A stretch of 64,000 bases of DNA, taken from positions 543,526,758-543,590,757 of the forward strand of contig CM048745.1 in NCBI GenBank assembly GCA_026315105.1, written 5' to 3'. This document shows, piece by piece, positions 33,117 through 46,300 of this stretch. The position numbers were made by a program, and so were the translations under genes. Source of the DNA: Locusta migratoria. Its lineage: Eukaryota > Arthropoda > Insecta > Orthoptera > Acrididae. The first letter of the stretch is position 1, and each line of letters begins with the position of its first letter. A model generated the notes under the pieces. The model was not told the origin of the DNA and made no database searches. It was given only the letters and a program-made list of their open reading frames with translations.

Positions 33117-36100
33117 GTGAGGGCAAACTCCGCGCAAGTTGAATGGGTCGGTCATCGACGGTACAACGGGGAGACACATAGTTTGTTTCAGCTGACGCAA
33201 AATGTTCTCATATATTATTGAAAAGAGAATGCAAGTGTTAGTGGAAGACGGGAGAAAATCGGTGTGGCCTGTTAGAGGATGTCAGGACCAGATCCTTACC
33301 TTACGGAAGATAATGGAGAAGTGCTATGAGTGGAAATGGGAATTCGAAATCAAATGTTTGTAAAACTGATGGGACTTAACTGCGGGTTCATCAGCCCCTA
33401 AACTTACAAACTACCTATGAACTAATTTATAGTAAAGACAACACAAACATCCATGCCCGAGGGAGGAATCGAACCTCCGATGCGGAAGGACGCGCGATCC
33501 GCAACGTGGCGCTCCATACCGCTCGGCTACTTCCGCGTGGCAACTGGGAATTATATCTATGTTTTATAGATCTATACAAGGCTTATACTGTGTTCCTGGG
33601 GGGAAAGTTCAAATGTTTGTTAAGCTTAAGAGACTTAATTACGGGGTCATCAGTCCCTAAACTTACAAACTACTTATGAACCACCTTACACTAAAGACGA
33701 CACAAACATCCATGCCCTAGGGGGGATTCGAACTCCCGACTGTAGCGGCCGTGCAGACTGTGACTGGCGCACCACAGACCGCTCGGCAACTGCGGCCGGC
33801 CTAGAGGGAATCTATTCTCACAGGATTATTGGAAAAGAAGGTTAAATTTTGCAGGCACTGAAAGTCTTTGCCTAGATTGTCAGGCAGCAGAGTTGATGGT
33901 AAACAGAGTAGATGATAAATAGAGTTCATGGTTAAGGGTAGTTTCAGGGGTTAGAGTAGACTGTAACGTGTAGCCACTGTTGTTCGTACCATTTATGGAT
34001 CAATGTTGGAAACAATGTACTAACTGGGTGAGATTAAAATATGTGGGAACAAACAATATACTGGCGGAATGAGAATAATGTAGGTGAAAACAAAATGAGA
34101 ACTCTGCATATGCACAAGATTTAGTTATAGTAACAGATTTGATTGAAGGGTTCCAAGCTAGTATTTCAGAGCTAAATTAGAAGTGGTAGGGTTATGGTAT
34201 GAAGATCAGCATATCGAAAACGAAAGTAATGGAAAAAAAAAAACAGCTGGAAAGTTTCAAGTACTTATGATATATATTTTCTCACAGGATGGCAACTTGC
34301 TAAAAGAACTTAAATCAAGGTGCATCGACGCTAATACAGTGACTTCTCAGCTAAGATCTACTCTCTTCTGCGAGAAGGAAGTCAGCAATGCACCTCTCTA
34401 ACGAACAAGTTTTTTTTTATTTGGGAGTGAAAGCTGGGTGGATGCAGGTTACCTAATTCATAAGGTTGAGGTTACAGATATGAAGGTAGCAAGGATGAGA
34501 GCAGGAAGGGGAAAGTCGCGTAAGTTGACGAGGAGTCTAAGTTGACGAATTCTGAATTTGTCCGATAAATCTACAGATTGTTTAACGTGCACTACGGTAC
34601 CGCTTTCTTAGCTCGCTCTGCAGTCGTGTCTTTTGAAAAAAGCTGCTCAGTTATTTTGTTTGGTTGAAAACAGAGGCTAGGAAGAGGATGCTGTTTTTGT
34701 TACAATTTTTCCTGCGGTTTAAATAAGTGTCATGCAATTAATACTTATGTATGAACGAATATCAGTTGATTCATCTTAAACCTTGTGAATTTACTGATGT
34801 TATGATAACAATTTAATGAATTTATTGTGTAGGTGCATGTATAAGTCTGAATCCAAAATGTCGACTGCGGGTAAGATGACTAATTATGCAGTTCATTAGG
34901 AAGGCAGGGTGACAGAAATGAAGCAAGAAATCATTGAAAGAGGTAATGCAGCGCGTAAGAAAAGGTAAGCTTGTTAAAGGCGTCGCTAAGAAGTTCAACT
35001 TCCCTGGAGCTACGTTACGTCACTATGTAAAAAAACATGTTGATGAAGTAGGCTGTGCTCAGTGTACGGGCATAAATTACAGGGATGCAAGAAAGAAATG
35101 TTATTGATTGGCATCAATAAAAGTCTTGTTTTCTAAATAAAATGTTGATTTCGTTATCTTACCCTACCTGTAGGGCAAGTCGACGAATGGTACTGTCACT
35201 AACAAAAACAGGTCTAGCTAGAAAATCTTCAGTTTTAGTAAATGTTTAAGAGCTTTAACACAAAGGAGATACATTAAGCAATCGTTTTCCTATAAATAAA
35301 ATATCTGATTTCAACGCAAGAGTCAGAAAAAAATATAATAAACGTTAATGTCGCCATCTTATCCGACTTTCTCCTACTAATAGATTGTAACAGGGGCAGG
35401 AGGGGTCTATAATACAGATATCAAAGCAAAAATGGGAATGAACACAATAGATAAAACAGCGAACAGGCTGAGAGGGTGGAGTTATGTCATACGCATGGGA
35501 GAAGCTAAGAAACCTAAGAGGCTCATGCGTTCGGCAGTAGAGGGTTAGAAAAGTCGAGGTGGATGTCGTCAAGAATGATTTTGAAGTAAAAGCCTTAACA
35601 TCATTTGAGGCATTAATGTTAGCACTGAATAGGAGATTATGCAGGAATTTTATTAGGGGGACTGTGCTCCAGACTGAACGCGTAGAGGCATTATCAGTCT
35701 CTACTGCTGCTGCTGATGAGCCTTCATCTCTCCTATATGGCCTTAAAAGTGGTCTAAAAGTGAACAAGGGAAAAATTCGTAATTTCGTGATATATTAGAA
35801 GAATAAAATTTTGCTGCAGGCGAGTGTGCGCTGATATGAAACTTCCTGACTGATTATAACTTTACTTACACTGAACTTCAGACATTTGCGTTTCGGAGTT
35901 AAGTGCTGTACCATCTGCAGCAGGAGAGCGCAACTCAAACCCCACTGTCAGACCGCTTGTCAATCATGATGGGTAGCTCAGTTGTTTGGTGACTTGCCCA
36001 CGAAAGGAAGAAGTCACGAATTGAAGATTCAGAGTTGTAGTTTTCCAGGAAATTTCATATCAGCGCCCATTACGCAACCGAGTGCAAATTACATTTTGAA

Positions 36101-38378
36101 ACAAACCTTCACCGTTTCTCCGCAGTGTCGACCAATTGCAGGAAACCTTTCCAGTTCGAGTTTTAGTTTAGCACACAGTGTTCATATGCGTGGTAGTTTC
36201 ACGTGTGTTAGAAATCCTAAGTACTCTACTGCCTGAAATACAGTCTAATTTTTGCAACTGATACCCTATTTCCATTTGACTCTACATTTGCACTGATAAA
36301 AAAAATCTTAGTCAAAAGCTAACGACTGAGCAGAAGCTCATTTGTATTATAGTTTAGCCCTACGAACCACTCTACACCATGTTTCCCTAAGAGCGTAGAG
36401 AAACTTGACAGGACTGCACTGAAAAATGTTTCATCAGGGAACCTGGTGTCAGACAATCCGGATCACTTTGAAGACAGACGGTGCATCGTCTTGTGGTATC
36501 CTCGTTCTCTCGTAAGTAACAAAATGTACTTTCTCCAAGAACTCACGTAGAGCTCTTTGAAAGATCCTCAATTACAGATGCCCATTCATACGACCAGCTA
36601 TTGACTTCCTAATAATCACCTTCGTACTAGTAGTTTCCTTGCAGGAGATAAATAATGTACAATGCGGGACAAACATATTACCCGGCCCGAATAATTTGGT
36701 CCAAGAAAAGAGAATTGCGCATGCCCCAGTTCCGAAGTGCGAGTGTTGCCAACTCTGTCGGTCTTTGGGGCTTCAGCTTGGTGTTTACATCGTCAAATAG
36801 AAGCAATACATTAGTTTGGATACAGTATCTGTCGAGATTCATTGCAGCTTAATTAACTAACGTATCATTTATTTTGGAAAATGATATTCAAGCACGTAGT
36901 AGCGGTTGAGGTATAAGAACTCTACGTGGGTAGATTTACTCCAACGAACCGCTTCTCACATATGTTTTATTGGCTGAGTCAACTTCTTTTTCTTTTTTAG
37001 CTCTGTGGAGGTAATATTTTTTAACATTCATTCGCTACGAATTGTGCAGTTATAGGCTTAAACGTGTTGCAGTTTGTAATAGCTTAATCTTTAAACGACA
37101 AGACAAATGATAACCGTAGTAAAAATGTTGAAAATGGATGCATGTATCTCAAATTACTTCGATTTCCACATGGTGTATCCATAATGTTAAACTGCGCGTA
37201 ATCTTTTAAGTCTTTACGCGCGGTTTACACAAGTGAGTGGCTGTGCCTTCCATTATTTGTTGTTTTCAGTTTAATATTAGTTCTTTATTTCCTGTAGGAC
37301 TACTCGACCGTTACGGTAACGAAAAAGGATGGGTAGTTCATTGATAGAGTAGGCCTTCCTGGTTAAGTGGTGTGCATCGGATTGGACGTCAACAAAGTCT
37401 TTACTTTTTCATTTTATTACTTTTTTATCGCGATGCAAATGTTTCTTGCTTTAGTTACCTTTAGTCATTAATTTACATCTTAATTAAACTTAATAAAAAC
37501 CTATAAAGGTTTACAACTGCATAATTTTTAGCGAATTAATATTTAAGATATTACCTGCAAGAGGTCTAAAAAAAATAAATTGGCTCCAGTGGCATTCGAA
37601 CGCGCGCCCGTTGAGTTCATCAACAGTCAGCCCATCAACTCACCCAATGAAATACATGTGAGAAGCAGTTCGTTGCAGTAAATGTACCCACGTGGAATTC
37701 ATATACCTCAACCGTTTCTAAGTTTCAAATAATATTTTCCAAAATAAATGATACGTGCATTAAAGTGCAATGAATTGCGACATGAACTGTATCTTAACTT
37801 TTGTGTTGATTTTATTTGACGATGTAAACAGCAAGCTGGAGCTGCACAGACCGCTGTAGTTGACAAAACCCACACTTATGATCTTGGGCATACGCAATTC
37901 TCTGTTCTCGGAAATTTCAATTATTCGTGCCGGGTAATCTTTTTGTCCCCCATTGTACATGTAAATAAACAGCACAATGCGAGTACATATATGTTATGTG
38001 TAAATTAGCTGCAAAACGGTAAAGCAAGACAAAGCGGTAGACGGGTTTACTTCAGTGCCTTCTTAAACCGGTTTGTCTCACCCCAGGTACCTTAAACGAT
38101 TCAGCAGAGAATTTTTTCATGTCCCGTTAAAATTTTACTCGTTCTTAGGGTAACAACCTGTTAATGTTACGTGTCCCTGTAATTTACACTAAGCTCTGGC
38201 TAGCCGACCGCGGTGGCCGAGGGGACTGAGGCGCTCCAGTCACGGTCTGCACGGCCACTACGGTCGGGGGTTCGAATCCCCTCTCGGGCATGGATATTTG
38301 TGCCGTCCTTAGTCCTAGTTAGTTCATAAGTAGTTTGTAAGTTTAGGGACTGATGACCCCGTAGTTAAGTCCCTTAAG

Positions 38379-38425
<47 letters not shown>

Positions 38426-41400
38426 AAACAGGAAGATCAGTCACAGATTCAGCAAAATAGTAAGACGAGAAATGAATTAACGACCAGTCATCGTGAGTAT
38501 ATACGTAGTTTCCTTCACTCGCTAAAGCAAATTCTGAGCTGGTGACCACTTTTCATTTCAGAAAATACGATATACACTCTCTTAAATAAAGTACTCAAAA
38601 TTCAGAGAGAGGTAGCGCACTGGACTTACATCAACACTCAGCTCCGGTCTTCTGCGACCCTCGTGCTTTTACTTTGATCGCAACTGTGTACTTAGTCTGT
38701 GAAGTACAAGCTTTCAGTTCTTCTGTTCGATCCTTGCAGGCAACCGTGAAATTCAGGCGGTGGAAATCGGTGGAGAAAACGATTGCAACACTTCCCTATT
38801 TCAAATTTTAATGTTTCTTCGCTAAAAATTAATATCGGAATGTCAGGTGATTTCGGAGGATTGTCTCTGCCTATCTACCTTCTGGGGTAGCTTTCATTAA
38901 GAAAATCGAGAATTTCTTAAGCCCAGTGAGGGTAAGATCAATTTTTCTGAAACGTGATACTGATTTGAATTTCCTGTGGTTGGGGAATGGTATCATCCAC
39001 CAACTTGACTAGGTAAGAAAAAATTACTTAAATTACTCTAAAGGATAAAAAATGAGCCGATCTCACATTAACCTATTACACATTAACCTTTGGGTCTTGA
39101 AACTTTCCCAAATGTGATCTTGTACGACACGAAGATATTCTTACCCCCGTCGGTTAACGTCGTTAACGCTTAACGTCGGTTCCAAATGTGTTCTCGTACG
39201 ACACGAAGATATTCTGATCCCTGTCAGTAAACGACGTTAACGCTTAACGTCAGTTAACTGGACCACAAATAAGAAATGTACCGTGATAGGAAAATTCACG
39301 CGCTTCAACAAATCACAATTGTCATCGAAACGGTTCCGCATCTCCATTGAAAATTTTTCACTTTCTGGACATTATCTGGTTGTAATACCTGAACAATTTC
39401 AGCCTTGTACGCATACAATTTAAGACATTTGTGCACCATCATATGCACTGTACTCTTCGGCACTTGAAGCAGCCGTTATTAATTTTTATACTCGTTGGGC
39501 TTACATGCTCTTCTTACAAAGTCGTTTAAAAGAATCATATATGAAGGATTAAGTAAAAAAAGAAAAAAAATACAAATGTGCAAAATAAAGCAAGCACTGT
39601 TGCTCGTCGTCGGAGGTTCTAGGCCTCCAAAGGTCATGGGTGTTGTCTTGAGCTTAATTTACCTTAGTTTAAGTAGTTTGTAAGCTACGGATTGATGACC
39701 ACGCAGTTTGGTCCGACAAATTTGCAAACATTTGTACATTTTTGTAAAAGAAGCAAACAACAAACTCGAGAAAATGCTATAATTGAATATCTAGGTCTCT
39801 AACCACCAAATACAGCCCACTTTGTGTACACACTTTAATCAGGTGCTACAAAGGTTACACGCTAGGGCATCTTTGCATCCCCATTAATTCATCTTCCACG
39901 TACCGATTCAGGGACGTTAATAGATTTCTGGAAAGACCTAATCCTGGCAAACGTTTGTTAGTGTCCGTTATGAGAGTTAGTTAGAGGAAACTTTTGCCAA
40001 CCTCTTTCCATTCTTGACAAACATCATTTACAAGGGTCACACCTTGCGGTGGTTTTATGTTCAAAATGTTCAAATGTTTGTAGAACTTACGGGACTTAAC
40101 TACGGGGTCATCAGTCCCTAAGCTTACAAACTACTTACGAACTAGCTAAGACTAAGGACGGCATGCCGGAGGGGGGATTCGAACCCCCGACCGTAGTGGC
40201 CGTGTAGACCGTGACTGGAGCGCCTCAGTCCCCTCGGCCACCGTGGCCGGCGTGGTTTACTGAATTTTGGTGGTAGATAAATTCTGAAGTTACTAGTATA
40301 GAAGTGAGTTTTGATGAGAGGAGCTCTTGTGGAGCTCTCTTATGGCTGCTGCTTCTCGTTTTATTGTTGGAGGTGGAATATCTCACAAGACTTTCTAATG
40401 CCACTGATTATTCTTATTGCATTATGCAGTTTGACATACATGTGTACTATTTTTCCTTAGTGAAAACAGTATTTTGCCTTAAGTGAACTAATGCCAATGC
40501 AACAGTACGAAGAGTATCTGCATTTGCACCCCCATCAATTTTCTGATGATGTCGATTCTAGTGTTCACCTTTTTTGATACATATTCTGGATGCTTCTTAC
40601 AGGTATGAACCCGATTTAAAATGACCTCCATTTATTTTGGGTATGGGTTACGTTCTGGTGGGATATTTTCGTAGACCACATTTAATTTGTGATTTGTCTC
40701 ATGGTTAAGGAGTTGGTAAACGCTTACCTCTGCTGTAGTTGGATTTGACTTCAGGCTCCTGTTCTTTAAATAGTCACCCATTATCTGTAAATCTGTGGTC
40801 AAGGATCCTTCAAAATCTTGCAGGTTTCTTGCATGATAAGCTAGCGCTAGATCGTCGGTATGGCACTATGTTGGGCGTATCTCTGGTATAGAGATTAAAA
40901 AAGGGTTGGCGGTAGCACAGAACCCCTGTGGTACTCCATCATTCAAACTTCGCCATCTTCTCCCCTTGTCTCAATGAGTACATGATATCCTCCGTTACCG
41001 ATAATGCTACACACTAAAATTACCAGCTTTTGGCATGGAATGAGTTCTGTAAATTTAACCAGCATGCCACGATGCCATACCATGGGAAAAGAGGCCGTAA
41101 GATCAACAAATGCTACTGCAATCATAAATTTACGTTGGTATCCTGCTTCGATGAAAGATGTTGATGATAATATCTGGTCACAGCAACAGCGATTCTTTCG
41201 AAAACCTGTCTGATGCACTGATGTTACGTTTTCGGCCGCGGCTGAGCGGCCGAGCGCATTGAGGCGATGTGCGATGTGCGAGGCCGTTCCCCTTCGGGGG
41301 TTCGAATCCCCCCTAGTGCATGATTGTTTGTGTCGTCTGTAGTATAAGGTAGTTCATAGGTAGTTTGTAAGTTTAGGGACTGATGACCCCACAATTAAGT

Positions 41401-43252
41401 CCCTTAAGCTTAACAAATAACATTTGTTACTTTGACTGTTAACGGTTGGATTCTGTTTAACAACATTATTTCTAACAGTTTATAGACTATGCTCAGTAGT
41501 AAGTTTGAAATCTCTGCACAGTCTCCCATGAAACACGTGGTCTTCCGCTGCTTGTCAATTTCTGAACCGATCACGTTGCTAAAAAAGTTTTCATAAATGT
41601 TCTGAATAATTTGACATCAAATGCTTTCTTTTTATAACGAGACGCAGTCTTCCGATGAACAACGATCGACAGTTTGCCTTTTGCTAGCTTCATAAAGCAC
41701 TGAGCTTTGTCCTGGTAGAAAGCCATTATTAGGATATAGCTGGCACAGTGCTCCTTGTTGCGGAAGTGTTGACTGATACACAACTGTATAGAAACTTCGT
41801 GGGCGGCCTAGCAGATCTATGACAAAAAACGTATGGGAGAGTAGTGTAAGTAGACAGCTGGTGCTCTTTGCAATATGGTATTGCTTACTTAGAGCATTCT
41901 GCAGCCTTTCCTGTTTAACTAGAACCGCTTCGTCATTTTGTTTTGTTGACAACAGAGGCTTGGAAGGAGGTGCTGTTCTCGTAACAATTTTTCCTTCAGT
42001 TTAAATAAGTTTCTTTTAAGTTATACTTTTATTTTAATGAATAATAGATGATTCTTCTTAAGCTATAAGAGTTAGTAATGATGGTTTAATGAATTTATTC
42101 TGTGAGATTTTGTCTATGTTAAAGTTTGTATCTAAAATGTCGACTGTGGTTAAGATGACGAATTATGCAGAGTCTAAGAGGCGAGTTCCTGATCAACTGT
42201 TTTATGCACACATGAATCGAGCCATTAAATTCACAGATGTTTAGTGATGAAGACTTCGAGCCATCACTAACAACAGACAACAACATCAATGAAATTCCAC
42301 CCAAAACAGATGCTCTACCTGAGATATCAGCAAAACCACCTGCAGAATTTGATGCACGACTTGGCTTTCATCTAACTCTGAAACTTGCTCTATTTTACCC
42401 CCGTTACCCCAAATATTATCTCTACTACGGCCTTCATCTAACCCTACATCTACTTCTCTTATAGCTCCATTACCCCATGCAGAACTTTGTGCATTATTAG
42501 AGCCCTCATCCACCTCTAACTCAAGATCTACCTCTACTTTACGTCCGTTACCTCAAGCTGCACCTAAAGGAGGTCCAAGAAAACGAAAAAAATAAGTTGC
42601 CATCTCTACATATAACAAGCACATCCGTGAAAATAAATCTGGAAGAAAAGAGACAAAGGCAAGAAGACAAAGAGAAGAAGATAAAAGACAGAAAAATTAA
42701 GAAAGATAAAACATTAAATGAGAATGCGAATGCAGAGGCAAAAATAAGTGAACAAAGGTCCTTGTGTTCGACGGATTTTCTGGAACGAAACAAAGAGAGG
42801 ATCCTGGAATGGACTTCTGCTACTCATCTTCGAACTCATCCATTGAAATTGAGTACGCCGACAGTGATTCCGATTATGTCGATGAAAAAGACTGTATCCT
42901 TTGTGGTGAAGTTGGAAAGACTGAATTGTGGTATCAATGTTCTCGATGCCAAGAGCGGGCGTAAATTACAGGAAAGCAAAGGATAAATGCTATGTTTGCG
43001 ACTTTTGTGATAAATAGATAACTTTCAATAAAATGTCTTTGTTTTCTAAATAAAATTTTCATTTCGTCATCTTACTCATATCCCATATTCATGTTACCTT
43101 CCTTGTAGGGTTAAGTTGACTAATGGTACTAACAGAAACATGTCTATCGAGAAAAACTTCAGTTTTAGGAAATGTTCAAGGGCTCGAATCTAAAGGGGAT
43201 ACCTGACGCAATCATCTTACCGTAAATAAATGTTTGGTCCCCCATTTCCATC

Positions 43253-43308
<56 letters not shown>

Positions 43309-46300
43309 ATTACCGTAAATAAAATATTTCATTTGAATATAAGGGCCAGGAAAATATTAATATGCCTTAATGTCGCCATTTTACCCGACTTTACCCTAAT
43401 CGTTACCATCATAAACATAATTCATATTTAATATGGAAATCAAGGTAAATATTCAGGGACACCCTGTTTATTTTTATGAATTGAAGCTTCTGATATTATG
43501 TAGTTCTATAACAAAAGACTGTATTTCTATTTCTATTTGCTAAGAAACTAAAGGGGTAGGAATTACAATTCCTCCATCTCAAACTAAAAGATGATCATCT
43601 AATTTTTTTTCAAACGGTATCTTCTCTTCCTGTTCCATCATATTACAGTACTGAACGCTAGTATAATAAATACTGTGACTTGTCTTGTCAGGTGTCACCT
43701 CCCAGCGAGAATCTGGCCATCACCCAGAGCAATCGACCATGGTGGGAGAGATACCAGCCGGTGTCGTACAAACTCGTCACCCGCTCCGGTACCGAGGCGG
43801 AGTTCAGAGACATGGTGAAGCGCTGCAACGCCGCAGGAATCCGGTAAGAATCGTCCAGCTTTCGCTTCTTCCTTCTCCCACTAGCTCCATTATCAAAACG
43901 TCACTACTGTCACAGTCAGGTTGTTGTGGTATTCAGTCCGCAGACTGGTTTGATGCAGCTCTCCACGCTACCCTGTCCTGTGCAAGACTCTTCATCTGAA
44001 AATACGAACGGCAACCTACATCCTTTTCAATCTGCTTACTGTATTCGTCCCTCGGTTTCCCTCTACGATTTTTACCCCACACACTTCCTTCTAATGCTAA
44101 ATTGACGATTCCTTGATGTCTCAGAATGTGTCCCACCAATCTCTCTCTTCTCTTAGGATATGCCAATTCGGTTAAGCACCTTCTCATTAGTTACGTGATC
44201 TACCTATCTAATTTTCATCATTCGTCTGTTTCACCACATTTCAAAAGCTTCTATTATTTTTTGTCTGACCTCCTTATAGTCCTCGTTTCACTCCCATTCA
44301 ATGTTACACTCCAGACAAACAAGAGTAACGCAAGAATTATGGAATGTAGCGTCACAAGTCAGGCGATGCTGAAGGAATTAGATTAGGTAATGAGACAATA
44401 AAAGTAGTAGTTTTGTTATTTAGCTAGCAAGATTAATTCTGATGGCCGAAGTAAAGATGATATAAAATGAAGAATGGATATGGGAAGAAAGGCGTTTCTA
44501 AAGAAGCGAAGTTTGCTGACATCCAATATTAATTTAAATGTTTGGAAGTCGTTTCTGAAAGCATTTGTCGGTAGTGTAGTGTTGTATGGAAATGAAACGT
44601 GGACGATAAGGAGTTCAGACCAAAAGATAATAGAAGCTTTTGAAATGTGGTGCTACAGTCGAATGATGAAAATTAGTTGGGTAGATCACGTAACTAATGA
44701 GGAGGTGCTTAACCGAATTGGGGAGAAAAGGAGTTTCTGGCATATCCTGACTAGGAGAAGGGATAGAATGGTGGGACACATTTTGAGACATGAAGGAATC
44801 GTCAGCATTAGACTGACATGTGTGGGGTAAACATCGTATAGGGAGACCGAGGGACGAATACAGTAAGAAGATTCAAAAAGATGTCGGTTGCCGAACTTAT
44901 TCTCAGATGAAGAGGCTTGCACAGGTCAGGGTAACGTGGAGAGCTGCATCAAACCAGTCTGCGGACTGCAGACCACAACAACAACAACGTGGAAATACTA
45001 GTAATATAATTGTGTGACTATTAAAACTTCAATTTCACCTTCTGTGCATTTAGATCAGAGGGGAGGAAGGTGAATAAGGAACCAAGCAGGCCATATCCAT
45101 GGCACTTTCTTTTTCTTTGGTTGATCAAAATGCAAACTGTGTCCCAATTTTATACGTTGGAACATGCAAAGTTCGTGTGCAGGTAGTTTAAATAGTGACA
45201 ACCCCCTCATGAAAGTCAACTGAACTCCCACCTGTGACGAACACTTCTGACGGATGTTGCTGATTGCGGTTCTCCATACTGACAGCCGTGGTACTGAAAT
45301 CCAAAGCTTTCTGTCATGAAAGGGCTAAGCAATTTAAGGCTACCCGTGTTAATGGCTGTCAGCTTTAAATGTGCTAGTACTGATAGTTGCACAACGGGGG
45401 GCCTGAAGATGGTGTGATTATAATACCGAAACCGGTCGCATAATTGAATAAATAATATTAACACAGCTGCTGGTACTTTCCTCCACCTTCAAATTTATCA
45501 GCTGTAGTGACAACCCATTGATTATGGATATAATTAAACTAATCGCTTCGTCTAACAGCGGTATAAATGTGTAAATACTTGAGACGGTTACTTTTGAAGT
45601 AATAAACAGATATGTAGTTTTCCCTGCCTTCTTACAAGAACCATTGTACAAAAATGTTCAAATGTTTGTAATTCTACGGGAGCAAACTACGGTGGTCATC
45701 AGTCCCGCGACTTAAAAACTACTTAAACAAAGTTTAACTATTCTAAGGACAACACACACAGTCATGCCCGAGGGAGGATTCGAACCTCCGAAGCGCAAGG
45801 CCGTACATTCCACACCGCTCGGCTACTCCCGCGCGGCAAGAAGCATTGTAGTTGACTTTACTTCAACAAAGCCAGGCGAGAGGAGATCCTGCATTTAGCA
45901 TAAGTGAGACGTCCAGTCTGTATACCTGGCAATTATTAAAAAAAATTAAAGCTGAAAGCGATCTTTGTGATATTTGGTGCGAACTGAGTGTTATATGAAT
46001 TACGCTTACTTCGTTTCACTGTGAGATGTGTGTCCCCCAGAAAAATGATGTCTGTGATATGCATGAATCGAGGAGTTCAAGTCCAAGTTGCATTTAATGA
46101 AACTGATTTACGATTTATAAAGAAATGTCTTGCACTGGTGTTAATCCCTTCCAGACATGTACTTCACTATCGAAATTTCGCAATGAGGGTACGAGGTGTG
46201 TTCAAATGAAAAAGTACGAGACGACACTGTGGGTGTAATAATGTCTTTATTCAAAAGTAATGACCAAAGGCCTTAGCACAAGTAACCTACTGTTTGACGA

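Larger units (their letters stand above)
33190..35585 (+). mobile_element. RTE-like LINE remnant in amylase intron 1, split by three insertions
   Basis: Pieces of one RT coding region can be read in order along the plus strand: a GCQDQILTLRKIMEKCYEW segment near 33285, CFIDLYKAY (first catalytic region) near 33555, FSQDGNLLKELKSR with NTVTSQLRSTLF near 34290-34370, ESWVDAGYLIHKVEVTDMK near 34430, and RMGEAKKPKRLMRS near 35495. Two SINEs (33345-33544 and 33606-33801) and a pogo-like element (34508-35374) interrupt it. It belongs to a different, older subfamily than the element at 21391. Confidence 0.75.

Noticed and set aside
43234..43431. Frame rich in His-Thr
   Set aside because: It is the translation of the CA microsatellite.
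43919..44989. Classical twin-priming inversion
   Set aside because: Both arms carry the element's 3' terminus, whereas twin priming inverts only an internal 5' segment.
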